In this document: in pieces, positions 18,915 to 28,325 of the stretch
How positions within the stretch are numbered: position 1 is the first letter of the stretch
Layout: each line of letters opens with the position of its first letter
Source: Bacillus sp. CHD6a
GTDB taxonomy: Bacteria > Bacillota > Bacilli > Bacillales > Bacillaceae_I
Assembly (NCBI RefSeq): GCF_001293645.1
Contig: NZ_LBMD01000024.1
Location: 1-64,000, forward strand
Length of the DNA: 64,000 bases
Reading direction: 5' to 3'
Notes under the pieces: model-generated
Database searches by the model: none
What the model was told of the DNA's origin: nothing
The model's input: only the letters and a program-made list of their open reading frames with translations
Made by a program: the position numbers and the translations under genes

Positions 18915-20159
18915 GTGATTAGAAATGCAGAAATTATTGCCGTAGGCTCTGAGTTACTCTTGGGACAAATTTGTAATACAAATGCCCAATTCCTTTCAAA
19001 GCAACTTGCAGAATTGGGAATCAACGTCTTTTATCACACGGTAGTCGGAGACAATCCATCTAGATTAGAAGAAGTGATAACAACAGCTAAACAACGCTCC
19101 AACCTTCTACTATTCACTGGAGGACTCGGGCCAACAAAAGATGACCTGACAAAAGAAACCATTGCAAGGGTGCTTAATAAACAATTGGTAATGGATGAAC
19201 AAGCCCTCACCAACATTAAGGATTATTTCAATAAATCACACAGAGTGATGAGTGAAAACAACAAAAAGCAGGCGCTAGTATTAGAAGGCTCCTCTATCTT
19301 GGCAAATGACTTTGGGATGGCCCCTGGAATGGCATTGTCAGAAGGTTCTCATACATACATGCTCTTACCTGGTCCACCTAAAGAACTTAAGCCTATGTTT
19401 TCTGTATATGGCAGAGAATACTTATTAGACAAACTTGGAGTGAGAGAGCAAATTGTCTCCAAAGTTCTTCGTTTCTTTGGCATTGGGGAATCACAACTGG
19501 AAACAGATATAGAAGATATCATTGACCGACAAACAAATCCGACCATTGCACCGCTTGCAGGTGATAATGAAGTTACACTCAGATTAACGGCTAAACACCA
19601 ATCCATTGACGAAGCAAATCGGTTAATTGATCAATGCGAAAAAGAAATTCTGGAAAGAGTCGGTGATTTCTTTTTTGGGTATGACGAAGATACCATCTAT
19701 TCGGTCCTTTTTGAAAAGATACAAGAGTCTCACTACACTATTAGCAGTGCCGAGAGTCTAACAGGCGGTTTATTCTCTGAAAAAATGACAAGTTTCTCTG
19801 GTGCTTCCAAAGTCATGGAAGGTGCTATTGTTAGCTATACTAATAGCGTAAAGGAAAACGTACTTGGGGTAAAAAGACAAACACTTGAAGAAGATGGAGC
19901 AGTAAGCGAACTGACAGCCAAAGAAATGGCAATCGGCGTGAAAAAATTGCTGCAAACAGATATAGGCATCAGTTTTACAGGAGTTGCAGGTCCTGAAACG
20001 ATGGATAATCAACCAGTTGGAACAGTGTTTATCGGAATAGCTCTCCCAAACGGAGAAGCTACCGTTCACAAAATACACTTAGCCGGAACGCGAGATGGCA
20101 TAAGACAAAGATCGGCAAAATACGGTTGTCACTATCTATTAAAAGAATTGTTCAAGTAG
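18915..20159 (+). CDS. cinA: CinA, competence/damage-inducible protein
   Basis: The 414-residue protein has an N-terminal MoaB/MogA-like domain (about 1-170; [13 protein letters not shown]) acting in other species as an ADP-ribose/CoA pyrophosphatase. Its C-terminal domain (about 255-412; [14 protein letters not shown] and [16 protein letters not shown]) is of the nicotinamide-nucleotide amidase type. It recycles pyridine nucleotide by-products. The GTG start follows GGGGAGAG. It lies upstream of recA as in other Bacillaceae, but here a terminator and a 600-bp repeat region intervene. Confidence 0.93.
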   Translation: MIRNAEIIAVGSELLLGQICNTNAQFLSKQLAELGINVFYHTVVGDNPSRLEEVITTAKQRSNLLLFTGGLGPTKDDLTKETIARVLNKQLVMDEQALTNIKDYFNKSHRVMSENNKKQALVLEGSSILANDFGMAPGMALSEGSHTYMLLPGPPKELKPMFSVYGREYLLDKLGVREQIVSKVLRFFGIGESQLETDIEDIIDRQTNPTIAPLAGDNEVTLRLTAKHQSIDEANRLIDQCEKEILERVGDFFFGYDEDTIYSVLFEKIQESHYTISSAESLTGGLFSEKMTSFSGASKVMEGAIVSYTNSVKENVLGVKRQTLEEDGAVSELTAKEMAIGVKKLLQTDIGISFTGVAGPETMDNQPVGTVFIGIALPNGEATVHKIHLAGTRDGIRQRSAKYGCHYLLKELFK

Positions 20160-20191
20160 TTGAAGGGGACTTCAGCTGCTTTTTCTTTTGG
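20157..20191 (+). terminator. terminator after cinA
   Basis: AGTTGAAG pairs with CTTCAGCT (one G-U pair) around GGGGA, followed by GCTTTTTCTTTT. Confidence 0.75.
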
Positions 20192-20290
20192 GGAATGGAT
20201 GGGGGCTCGACTTTTTGGGGGTTAGTGGGAACGGAAGGGATTTGCGGTAAAAACTTATGAAAAGGAAGCAATTTGAGCGCGCATAATATG

Positions 20291-20500
20291 GTTCGGACAA
20301 AAGTATCAGGACTTTGGACATTTTAGTACAAATTTGGATATGGGTTCGGACAATTAAAGGTGGCTGTACGGACAAGAATTCACAGTGTTTGGTCATTTGA
20401 AAAATTTGTTCGGTCAATTTTTGAAAAACTTAGGTCAACTTTGCAAAAACTTAGGTCAACGTCATATCTTCGGTCAAGAATACAAAAACTTCGGACATTT
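20291..20500. repeat. 21-bp periodic array E1 upstream of recA
   Basis: The core TTCGGACA/TTCGGTCAA and variants (TTTGGACA, TTAGGTCAA) recurs with the GG at 20295, 20316, 20336, 20348, 20370, 20391, 20412, 20433, 20454, 20472 and 20493. Most steps are 21 bp, and spacing is strict from 20370 to 20454. Spacer bases vary but are AT-rich. It ends about 270 bp before recA. Nothing else is visible in 20192-20660. Confidence 0.85.
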
Positions 20501-20664
20501 CAAATCTGGCCCTCTTTGTTAGTCCTCTCCCTATCTCTAAACCCAGACAAAAATTCAAGACAAAAAACTAATTTTGTATTTTCTACTAAAATCCCATCAG
20601 AAAATCACTTTTTCCCTTAGAACAAACCTAATAGTTTACCCCAAAAACTAGCCATAAAAAAAAC

Positions 20665-20715
20665 CGAATGGATGTTCGTTTTTTAGTTGCCAAACGAATA
20701 GAAAAAGGGTATAGT
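20665..20715 (+). promoter_or_regulatory. recA promoter with LexA box
   Basis: CGAATGGATGTTCG at 20665-20678 matches the Bacillus LexA operator (CGAAC-N4-GTTCG) at all but one arm position. It sits just before a sigma-A promoter: TTGCCA at 20687-20692, a 17-bp spacer, and TATAGT at 20710-20715. Confidence 0.85.
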
Positions 20716-20771
20716 AAGAGTAGTTGATAGATACTATTCATTTAGTTTGATAGATAAGAGGAGGAAATTGT

Positions 20772-21812
20772 GTGAGTGATCGTAAAGCTGCTTTAGATAT
20801 GGCGTTAAAACAGATAGAAAAGCAATTCGGAAAAGGTTCCATTATGAAATTAGGGGAGCAAACAGAACGTAAGATCTCTACTATTCCTAGTGGATCGTTG
20901 GCATTGGATGTTGCACTAGGTGCTGGCGGATATCCAAGAGGTAGAGTCGTAGAAATATATGGACCGGAATCTTCCGGTAAAACAACGGTTGCCCTTCATG
21001 CTATTGCTGAAGTTCAGCAACAAGGCGGACAAGCTGCGTTTATCGATGCGGAGCACGCGCTGGATCCAGTATATGCGCAAAAACTTGGCGTAAACATAGA
21101 TGAGCTTCTTCTTTCTCAACCAGATACTGGTGAGCAAGCATTAGAAATTGCGGAAGCTCTTGTAAGAAGTGGTGCAGTAGACATTATCGTTGTCGATTCT
21201 GTAGCGGCCCTAGTACCTAAAGCGGAAATTGAAGGGGAAATGGGGGACTCCCATGTCGGTCTTCAAGCCCGTCTAATGTCTCAAGCGCTTCGTAAGCTTT
21301 CAGGTGCCATCAATAAATCAAAAACCATTGCCATTTTCATCAATCAAATTCGTGAAAAAGTAGGAGTAATGTTTGGTAATCCTGAGACGACTCCTGGTGG
21401 CCGTGCTCTAAAATTCTACTCTTCTGTACGTCTAGAAGTGCGTCGTGCAGAGCAGTTGAAACAAGGTCATGATATAGTCGGGAATAAAACAAAGATTAAA
21501 GTTGTAAAGAATAAAATTGCTCCTCCTTTCAAAGTAGCCGAAGTAGATATCATGTACGGTGAAGGTATCTCAAGAGAAGGAGAAGTAATTGATATGGGCT
21601 CTGATTTGGATATCGTCCAAAAGAGTGGATCATGGTATTCCTACAATGAAGAAAGACTTGGCCAAGGACGCGAAAATGCCAAGCAATTCCTAAAAGAAAA
21701 CAAGGATGTTCTAAAAGAAATTCATCAGCAAATTCGTGACCACCATGGATTGGATAAAGAAGTAACCGCTCCAGCGGAAGAAGAAATGGATCAAGAAGAA
21801 TTAGATTTTTAA
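20772..21812 (+). CDS. recA: recombinase RecA
   Basis: RecA forms ATP-dependent filaments on single-stranded DNA, carries out strand exchange and triggers LexA self-cleavage. The 346-residue protein has Walker A GPESSGKT at 64-71, VDSVAAL as Walker B, the L2 loop with [20 protein letters not shown], and an acidic C-terminal tail. GTG start after AGAGGAGG. It is under its own SOS promoter (20665-20715) and is isolated by terminators. Confidence 0.98.
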   Translation: MSDRKAALDMALKQIEKQFGKGSIMKLGEQTERKISTIPSGSLALDVALGAGGYPRGRVVEIYGPESSGKTTVALHAIAEVQQQGGQAAFIDAEHALDPVYAQKLGVNIDELLLSQPDTGEQALEIAEALVRSGAVDIIVVDSVAALVPKAEIEGEMGDSHVGLQARLMSQALRKLSGAINKSKTIAIFINQIREKVGVMFGNPETTPGGRALKFYSSVRLEVRRAEQLKQGHDIVGNKTKIKVVKNKIAPPFKVAEVDIMYGEGISREGEVIDMGSDLDIVQKSGSWYSYNEERLGQGRENAKQFLKENKDVLKEIHQQIRDHHGLDKEVTAPAEEEMDQEELDF

Positions 21813-21824
21813 TACTCACCAACT

Positions 21825-21862
21825 AAGGCCCTGTACATGATTGCAGGGCCTTTCAATTTTTA
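21825..21862 (+). terminator. terminator after recA
   Basis: AAGGCCCTG and CAGGGCCTT flank a 10-nt loop with a T-rich tail. The remaining stretch to the rny palindrome at 22106 (about 245 bp) is AT-rich, and I see no gene in it. Confidence 0.9.
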
Positions 21863-22098
21863 ATGCTAATGAGGTTTCCCTGTAACGAAAATCATAGATT
21901 AAAGGGATCTAAAACAGGACTAAATCCACCCAAATTCCTACAAATTTCATTAAAAACAGGATTAGTTTACCAAAAAGGTCATATCCTTACCGGGACAGGC
22001 TTGACAATAATTTTTCACAGATTTACAATTAGTATGTATAATTTACATTTTGTTAGAATTTTAGAGCTATAAAAAAGCAAAAGCCCTTGAGCTGTATG

Positions 22099-22120
22099 TT
22101 GACAAACATTGTTACAATGT
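22099..22120 (+). promoter_or_regulatory. rny promoter region with perfect 15-bp palindrome
   Basis: ACATTGT-T-ACAATGT at 22106-22120 is a perfect dyad. It contains TGTTACAAT, an extended -10 element (22110-22118), and directly follows TTGACA at 22099-22104. The dyad may be an operator or a feature of the promoter itself. TTGACA is too close to pair with that -10 element, so which hexamers are used is uncertain. Confidence 0.5.
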
Positions 22121-22174
22121 ACATGCCGACAATGAAATCTAGCAAGAAAAAAGTTCATAGCAAGAGGAGGTGTA

Positions 22175-23740
22175 ATGATGGATTTTATGCCAATTATTAT
22201 CTCCGCTTTGCTTGCCCTAATCGTCGGTGTAGTTGTTGGCTTTTATGTTCGTAAATCCATTGCAGAACAGAAGATTGCTGGCGCAAGAAGTGTCGCGGAT
22301 CAAATTGTGGAAGATTCCAGACGCGAAGCTGAATCGCTAAAGAAAGAAGCACTTTTGGAAGCGAAGGACGAAATTCACAAACTTCGAACTGAAGCTGAAC
22401 GTGATATTCGAGATCGTAGAAGCGAACTGCAAAAACAAGAAAATCGTTTAATGCAAAAAGAAGAGAATCTGGATCGAAAAGATGAATCGCTTGATAAGCG
22501 AGAAGTAGCATTAGAAAGGCGTGAAGATTCTTTAAACGATAGACAACAGCATATTGAAGAATTAGAAAGCAAAGTGGATGATATAGTGCGTAAACAGCAA
22601 GAAGAGTTAGAACGCATTTCAGCATTAAAACGCGAAGAAGCCAAACATATCATTTTGGATCGTGTTGAGAACGAATTATCCCACGACATTGCTCTTATGG
22701 TTAAAGAAAGCGAAAACAGAGCAAAAGAAGATGCGGATAAAAAGGCAAGAGAGATTCTCTCTTTAGCCGTTCAACGTTGCGCCGCCGACCATGTGGCTGA
22801 GACAACAGTATCCGTCGTTAACTTACCAAATGATGAAATGAAAGGCCGAATCATTGGTCGTGAAGGACGTAATATTCGTACTCTTGAAACACTTACAGGT
22901 ATTGATCTTATTATTGATGATACCCCTGAGGCAGTTATTTTATCAGGTTTTGATCCAATCAGACGTGAAACTGCACGCATTGCTTTAGATAAGCTTGTCC
23001 AAGATGGACGTATTCACCCTGCGCGTATTGAGGAAATGGTAGAAAAATCAAGACGTGAAGTAGACGAATACATTCGTGAAATGGGAGAGCAGACAACATT
23101 TGAAGTTGGTGTACATGGATTGCACCCTGATTTAATCAAGATTTTGGGTCGCCTGAAATTCCGTACAAGCTACGGTCAAAATGTTCTTAAACATTCCATG
23201 GAAGTAGCATTCCTATCAGGCCTAATGGCTGCTGAGCTAGGTGAGGATGAAACACTTGCCCGCCGCGCTGGATTGCTACATGATATCGGAAAAGCTGTCG
23301 ACCATGAAGTGGAAGGAAGCCATGTGGAAATCGGAGTGGAATTGGCAACGAAGTATAAAGAACATCCAGTTGTCATTAACAGTATCGCATCCCACCATGG
23401 TGATACAGAGCCAACTTCTATCATTGCAGTCTTGGTTGCTGCAGCAGATGCATTATCTGCGGCGAGACCAGGAGCGCGTAGTGAGACGTTGGAAAACTAT
23501 ATCCGCAGACTTGAAAAGTTGGAAGAAATCTCCGAAAGCTATGAAGGTGTCGAAAAGTCCTTTGCGATACAAGCGGGACGTGAAGTTCGCATCATGGTGA
23601 AACCAGATACCATTGACGATCTTGAGGCTCATCGATTAGCACGAGATATCCGAAAACGCATTGAAGAAGAACTGGATTATCCAGGACATATTAAAGTAAC
23701 GGTTATTCGTGAAACAAGAGCCGTAGAGTATGCAAAATAA
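22175..23740 (+). CDS. rny: ribonuclease Y
   Basis: RNase Y is the membrane-anchored endonuclease that starts most mRNA decay in Bacillus. The 521-residue protein has an N-terminal membrane helix (about 5-25), a long charged coiled coil (about 30-200), a KH RNA-binding domain (about 210-275) and an HD domain with HDIGKAVDH near 368. Two adjacent ATGs (22175 and 22178) follow AGAGGAGGTG. It was formerly called YmdA. RicA (33384-33821), encoded 10 kb away, belongs to the Y-complex that steers it. Confidence 0.96.
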   Translation: MMDFMPIIISALLALIVGVVVGFYVRKSIAEQKIAGARSVADQIVEDSRREAESLKKEALLEAKDEIHKLRTEAERDIRDRRSELQKQENRLMQKEENLDRKDESLDKREVALERREDSLNDRQQHIEELESKVDDIVRKQQEELERISALKREEAKHIILDRVENELSHDIALMVKESENRAKEDADKKAREILSLAVQRCAADHVAETTVSVVNLPNDEMKGRIIGREGRNIRTLETLTGIDLIIDDTPEAVILSGFDPIRRETARIALDKLVQDGRIHPARIEEMVEKSRREVDEYIREMGEQTTFEVGVHGLHPDLIKILGRLKFRTSYGQNVLKHSMEVAFLSGLMAAELGEDETLARRAGLLHDIGKAVDHEVEGSHVEIGVELATKYKEHPVVINSIASHHGDTEPTSIIAVLVAAADALSAARPGARSETLENYIRRLEKLEEISESYEGVEKSFAIQAGREVRIMVKPDTIDDLEAHRLARDIRKRIEEELDYPGHIKVTVIRETRAVEYAK

Positions 23741-23772
23741 AGTGGTGCTTGCACCGCTTTATTTTTTTTTCT
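23738..23772 (+). terminator. terminator after rny
   Basis: AAAGTGGTGC and GCACCGCTTT are almost directly apposed, followed by a long run of Ts. Confidence 0.85.
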
Positions 23773-23819
23773 TCTTATGATTTGAATAAAATAATACACA
23801 TGATGAAACGGAATATTCT

Positions 23820-23994
23820 CTGTAGATTGGATTGCAAGGTGTGAGACTCAACGAAAATGCTAGCACATTTTCTTCGTGCGAAGAAACGCTGCCTAAGCCT
23901 TTCTTTTCCTGAGGGAGATAGCGGTAGATTGAGACCCCTAAGCGCAGGAGGCTCAAGCACCGCCCAAAGGAAACACCTGGAACGCAATCTACAG
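23820..23994. repeat. dispersed hairpin element R, copy 4 (divergent ends, nested hairpin)
   Basis: The ends are CTGTAGATTG and CAATCTACAG, a perfect 10-bp inverted repeat that differs from the CTGTTGATT/AATCAACAG ends of other copies by paired changes. After GAGACTCA it carries the nested hairpin module (GAAAATG-CTAGCA-CATTTTC) also found in copy 2. No gene is supported in 23741-24106. Confidence 0.85.
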
Positions 23995-24106
23995 AAGTAA
24001 GGTAGTAATTCCATAAATGAATTGATAATTCGTCGTACATTTGCATACAGCGCCTACATATGTAAAACTTAAATGAGAAATTGATTGTTAGAAGGGATTA
24101 GTGATT

Positions 24107-24901
24107 GTGAGGATTTTATTTATTGGAGATGTAGTGGGATCACCAGGTAGAAAAATGGTAAACGAATATCTGCCAAAATTAAAAAGTAAATATAGACCGG
24201 CTGTAACCATCGTTAACGGAGAAAATGCAGCCGGTGGAAAAGGAATAACCGAAAAAATCTACCAAGGTTTCTTAAAAGCCGGTGCAAATCTTGTCACACT
24301 TGGAAACCATACTTGGGACAATAGAGAGATATTTGAATTTATCGAAGGTGCTAAGCATATGATTAGACCTGCAAATTTTCCAAGTTCTAATCCAGGGAAA
24401 GGGATTGCCTATGTTCCTTTTGAAGGAAAAGAACTTGCGGTCATAAATTTACAAGGGCGTACTTTCTTGCCGCCAATAGACTGTCCTTTTAATAAAGTTG
24501 ATGAGCTTGTTGAGGAAGCAAAGAAAAGAACACCATTTATCTTTGTAGACTTTCATGCTGAGGCAACTAGTGAGAAGCAAGCAATTGGCTGGTATCTCGA
24601 TGGAAGAGTGACAGGTGTGGTAGGAACACATACTCATGTGCAAACGAATGATTATAGAATTCTACCAGAAGGAACGGCATATATAACGGATGTAGGGATG
24701 ACTGGTCCTTATGATGGCATTCTAGGCGTGGAGAAAGAAGCTGTCCTCAAGCGTTTCACAACTGCTCTGCCGGTAAGGTTTGAAGTGACCGAAGGAAGGG
24801 CTCAGTTAAACGGGGTTCTAATAGATGTAGATATGAAGACCGGGAAGGCGAAGAAGATTCAGCCACTGATGATTAATGAGGATCATCCTTTCTTTGACTA
24901 A
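24107..24901 (+). CDS. ymdB: YmdB metallophosphoesterase
   Basis: YmdB is a calcineurin-like phosphodiesterase that influences biofilm and motility decisions in B. subtilis. The 264-residue protein has the di-metal set GDVVGS (Asp), NGENAAGG (Glu/Asn), LGNHTWD (Asn/His), DFHAEATSEK (His) and GTHTHVQT (two His). Starting at GTG 24107 gives MRILFIGD and the family length; a GTG 6 bp upstream is possible but closer to AGAAGGGA. It lies downstream of rny as in other Bacillus, but here R copy 4 separates them. Confidence 0.93.
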   Translation: MRILFIGDVVGSPGRKMVNEYLPKLKSKYRPAVTIVNGENAAGGKGITEKIYQGFLKAGANLVTLGNHTWDNREIFEFIEGAKHMIRPANFPSSNPGKGIAYVPFEGKELAVINLQGRTFLPPIDCPFNKVDELVEEAKKRTPFIFVDFHAEATSEKQAIGWYLDGRVTGVVGTHTHVQTNDYRILPEGTAYITDVGMTGPYDGILGVEKEAVLKRFTTALPVRFEVTEGRAQLNGVLIDVDMKTGKAKKIQPLMINEDHPFFD

Positions 24902-25048
24902 AAGAGAAGATAGAATATTTCGACGATTGCAATATAAGTTGAGGCATATACAGAGCTCTTCCTGAATATAGTAGGAATGAAATTATTAACAATTCATTCA
25001 TCTATGGGTCTTTCACCATATACTGTAAATGTTAAGGAGGAGCTAGAA

Positions 25049-25309
25049 ATGGAAATATTAAAGGTTTCAGCTAAGTCAAACCCAAATTCTGTAGCAGGGG
25101 CTTTAGCAGGGGTTTTAAGAGAACGTGGGGGTGCCGAAATCCAAGCCATAGGGGCTGGGGCACTTAATCAGGCAGTAAAAGCCGTTGCAATAGCGCGAGG
25201 ATTCGTTGCACCAAGTGGAGTGGATTTAATCTGTATCCCAGCGTTTACAGATATTCTGATTGACGGAGAGGAAAGAACGGCTATCAAATTGATAGTGGAG
25301 CCGAGATAA
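25049..25309 (+). CDS. spoVS: stage V sporulation protein S
   Basis: SpoVS is a small DNA-binding (Alba-like) protein needed for progress past stage V, controlled by sigma-H in B. subtilis. The 86-residue length is exact for the family and the sequence MEILKVSAKSNPNSVAGALAG is characteristic. AAGGAGGAG lies 7 bp before the ATG at 25049. AGGCATA and CCTGAAT near 24942-24966 weakly resemble a sigma-H promoter; I give that little weight. Confidence 0.96.
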   Translation: MEILKVSAKSNPNSVAGALAGVLRERGGAEIQAIGAGALNQAVKAVAIARGFVAPSGVDLICIPAFTDILIDGEERTAIKLIVEPR

Positions 25310-25323
25310 AATAATCGTTTACT

Positions 25324-25362
25324 AAACCTGTTTGCTTGTAATTGCAAACAGGTTTGTTTTAT
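25324..25362 (+). terminator. terminator after spoVS
   Basis: AAACCTGTTTGC and GCAAACAGGTTT form a 12-bp stem followed by GTTTTATT. Confidence 0.9.
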
Positions 25363-25416
25363 TCTAATTCAATGGTGCAGATTACATGCTGATTCACAAT
25401 ACTGGAGGGGCTGTTC

Positions 25417-26340
25417 TTGAGGATTTTTGATGCGCACTGCGATGTGCTTTGGAGAATGTGGGAAAATAGAGAGATTTCTTTTAAAGATAGTGAAGTGTTG
25501 CATGTAACGTGGGACGGATTAAAGAAGTCGGCTGCTAAAGTACAATGTTTTGCTGTGTATGTTCCGGAAAAAGTAAGGCAGGAATCAGCTTTTGATGTAG
25601 CCTTGGAAATGATTGATCTATTTTATGAAGAGATCATAAACAAATTCCCAAATATGAAACTTGTTACCACCAAAAAGGATATCGACGAGTTGACAGAAGG
25701 GCAAATAGGAGCCATTTTGTCATTAGAAGGCTGTGACGCAATAGGAACGGATATGGAAAAACTGAGAACATTGTATCGATTAGGAATCTCGTCTGTCGGG
25801 TTAACTTGGAATCATGCTAATGCAGTTGCAGATGGGATCTTAGAAGAAAGAGGTGCTGGGCTAAGTTCATTCGGAAAACAGGTTGTGAAACTGAACAACG
25901 ACCATTTTATTTGGACAGATGTTTCCCACCTTTCTGTTAAAGGCTTTTGGGATGTAATGGACTTAGCTGAGTACGTAATTGCTTCACATTCCAATTGCAA
26001 AGAGATTTGTCCTAACCAACGGAACTTATCGGACGAACAAATACAAGCGCTTATCCAAAAGGATGCAGCAATAGGGGTTACCTTTGTTCCTTCATTCTTA
26101 ACAAGCGATCCACAGGCGAGTATTCCTGATATTCTCCGTCATGTGGAACATTTTTGTACACTAGGAGCAGTAAATCATATAGGATTTGGTTCAGACTTTG
26201 ACGGAATTGATCAGACTGTAAAGAGCTTAGGGAGAATGGAAGATTATTATCATTTAATAAATAGTTTATTAAAATACTATTCTGAAACAGAAGTAAAAGG
26301 CTTTTTATTTGATAATTTCTTTAAAAGGTTCCCTAAATAA
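25417..26340 (+). CDS. membrane dipeptidase (peptidase M19) family protein
   Basis: The 307-residue protein is a zinc dipeptidase of the renal-dipeptidase family. The HxD motif is DAHCD at 5-9; LEGCDAIG supplies the bridging Glu; HSNCKEICPNQRNLSDEQI and GFGSDFDGID carry the further ligands. No signal peptide or membrane segment is visible, so it is probably cytosolic. TTG start after GGAGGGG. It lies alone after the spoVS terminator; a role in dipeptide or D-amino-acid turnover is inference. Confidence 0.85.
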   Translation: MRIFDAHCDVLWRMWENREISFKDSEVLHVTWDGLKKSAAKVQCFAVYVPEKVRQESAFDVALEMIDLFYEEIINKFPNMKLVTTKKDIDELTEGQIGAILSLEGCDAIGTDMEKLRTLYRLGISSVGLTWNHANAVADGILEERGAGLSSFGKQVVKLNNDHFIWTDVSHLSVKGFWDVMDLAEYVIASHSNCKEICPNQRNLSDEQIQALIQKDAAIGVTFVPSFLTSDPQASIPDILRHVEHFCTLGAVNHIGFGSDFDGIDQTVKSLGRMEDYYHLINSLLKYYSETEVKGFLFDNFFKRFPK

Positions 26341-26448
26341 GAGGGGCATTAAGCGGTTTTCAGCCCATAAACTGTACGGTTAAAATATCCAAATTTTTCG
26401 AAAGAAATTAAATCTAAGGCTTGTATTTTTAAATAATTAGGTCTACAA

Positions 26449-26462
26449 TGAAAGCGTTTAGT
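26449..26462. promoter_or_regulatory. cre-like site upstream of korAB
   Basis: TGAAAGCGTTTAGT fits the CcpA consensus TGWAARCGYTWNCW at 13 of 14 positions (G for the late C). It is 127 bp before korA, in a 248-bp gap. Confidence 0.5.
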
Positions 26463-26588
26463 ACATATTCAGCGGTTTTTTCTTATTTTTATTTAATAGG
26501 TAGCTTCTAGTTATATAATGGGAATAATGCTACAATAAATATTGTACAAAATTCTGAAAACGAACGTAGTTAAAGGGGTGTAAGGCAC

Positions 26589-28325
26589 ATGATCAATCAA
26601 CTTTCATGGAAAGTTGGAGGGCAACAAGGGGAAGGTATCGAAAGTACTGGTGAGATTTTCTCCATTGCATTAAATCGTTTAGGCTATTACTTATATGGTT
26701 ATCGCCATTTTTCTTCTCGTATCAAAGGTGGACATACGAACAACAAAATTCGTGTGAGCACAACTCAGGTCCGTTCCATTTCCGACGACCTTGATATATT
26801 AGTAGCGTTTGACCAAGAAACAATCGACGTAAACTATCATGAGCTTCGTGAAGGTGGAGTGGTAATTGCGGATGCAAAGTTTAAACCTAGTATACCAGAG
26901 GATGGGGTAGCTACATTGTATGCTGTACCATTTACGGAAATTGCTACGGAACTTGGAACTTCATTGATGAAGAACATGGTTGCAGTCGGAGCTTCAAGTG
27001 CCATCCTTGATCTAGATGCGGAAGCATTCCGTGAGGTTGTGCAAGAAATATTCGGTCGTAAAGGTGAATCCATCGTTGAGAAAAACATGGATGCAATCCG
27101 AGCAGGTGTTCAGTTTATTAAAGATCAAGCTGAAAGTGTAGAAACAATGCAGCTTGCAAAAGCAGATGGTAACAAGCGTCTGTTCATGATCGGAAATGAT
27201 GCGATTGCATTGGGTGCTGTAGCTGCTGGTTCCCGTTTTATGCCGGCATACCCAATTACTCCAGCATCTGAAATTATGGAATACTTAATTAAAAAACTTC
27301 CAAAATTCGGTGGAACCGTTATTCAAACGGAAGATGAGATTGCTGCATGTACGATGGCAATTGGTGCTAACTATGCAGGTGTGCGTACTTTGACTGCATC
27401 AGCAGGACCAGGCCTTTCCTTAATGATGGAAGCAATCGGACTTTCCGGTATGACAGAAACACCACTAGTAGTCGTAGACACGCAACGTGGCGGACCAAGT
27501 ACAGGGTTACCGACAAAAATTGAACAGTCAGACCTAATGGCAATGATCTATGGTACACATGGAGAAATCCCTAAAGTAGTCATGGCTCCGAGTACAGTAC
27601 AAGAAGCTTTCTACGATACAATTGAAGCATTTAACATTGCAGAAGAGTATCAAGTACCGGTAATTCTGTTGACAGATCTACAATTGTCCCTTGGAAAGCA
27701 GTCTGTTGAAGCATTAGATTACAAAAACATTGAGATCAGACGAGGAAAGCTTGATATTAACCAGGAGATTCCTGCATCTGACGATAAAGCATATTTCAAA
27801 CGTTATGAAGTAACCGAAGATGGCGTTTCCCCACGGGTCCTTCCTGGTATGAAAAACGGCATTCATCACGTTACAGGTGTAGAACACGAAGAAACGGGTA
27901 AACCTTCTGAGGTTGCTGCGAATCGACAAGCACAAATGGACAAGCGTCTTCGTAAGTTAAATAATCTTAAATTCAATACGCCAGTTCATGTTAGTGCAAA
28001 ACATGAAGAAGCAGATGTACTGCTTGTTGGTTTTAACTCGACGCGCGGGACGATCGAAGAGGCGATGGAAAGATTGGAGAAGGATGGAGTGAAAGCTAAC
28101 CACGCACAAATCCGCCTTATCCACCCATTCCCAACAGAAGAAATTGCACCACTTGTCAAAGCGGCTAAAAAAGTTATTGTTGTGGAGTACAATGCTACAG
28201 GACAACTTGCTAACATCCTTAAAATGAATGTAGGCGAGCATGAAAAAATCCGTAGTCTCTTGAAGTACGATGGGGATCCATTCTTACCGAAAGAAATCCA
28301 CACAAAATGCAAGGAGTTGTTATAA
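26589..28325 (+). CDS. korA: 2-oxoacid:acceptor oxidoreductase, fused gamma-alpha subunit
   Basis: With korB this forms a coenzyme-A-dependent oxidoreductase, probably oxidising 2-oxoglutarate and reducing ferredoxin. The 578-residue protein has the gamma domain first (about 1-180; GGQQGEGIESTGEIFSIAL, FSSRIKGGHT) and the alpha/pyrimidine domain after it (AYPITPASEIMEYL near 223, TASAGPGLSLMMEAIGLSG). The start is ATG after AAGGGGTG. The next gene begins directly after the stop. Substrate (2-oxoglutarate or pyruvate) cannot be settled from sequence alone. Confidence 0.9.
   Translation: MINQLSWKVGGQQGEGIESTGEIFSIALNRLGYYLYGYRHFSSRIKGGHTNNKIRVSTTQVRSISDDLDILVAFDQETIDVNYHELREGGVVIADAKFKPSIPEDGVATLYAVPFTEIATELGTSLMKNMVAVGASSAILDLDAEAFREVVQEIFGRKGESIVEKNMDAIRAGVQFIKDQAESVETMQLAKADGNKRLFMIGNDAIALGAVAAGSRFMPAYPITPASEIMEYLIKKLPKFGGTVIQTEDEIAACTMAIGANYAGVRTLTASAGPGLSLMMEAIGLSGMTETPLVVVDTQRGGPSTGLPTKIEQSDLMAMIYGTHGEIPKVVMAPSTVQEAFYDTIEAFNIAEEYQVPVILLTDLQLSLGKQSVEALDYKNIEIRRGKLDINQEIPASDDKAYFKRYEVTEDGVSPRVLPGMKNGIHHVTGVEHEETGKPSEVAANRQAQMDKRLRKLNNLKFNTPVHVSAKHEEADVLLVGFNSTRGTIEEAMERLEKDGVKANHAQIRLIHPFPTEEIAPLVKAAKKVIVVEYNATGQLANILKMNVGEHEKIRSLLKYDGDPFLPKEIHTKCKELL

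Noticed and set aside
20360-20620. An 86-residue frame over the recA-upstream array
   Set aside because: Same reason: repeat-derived, with no start signal.
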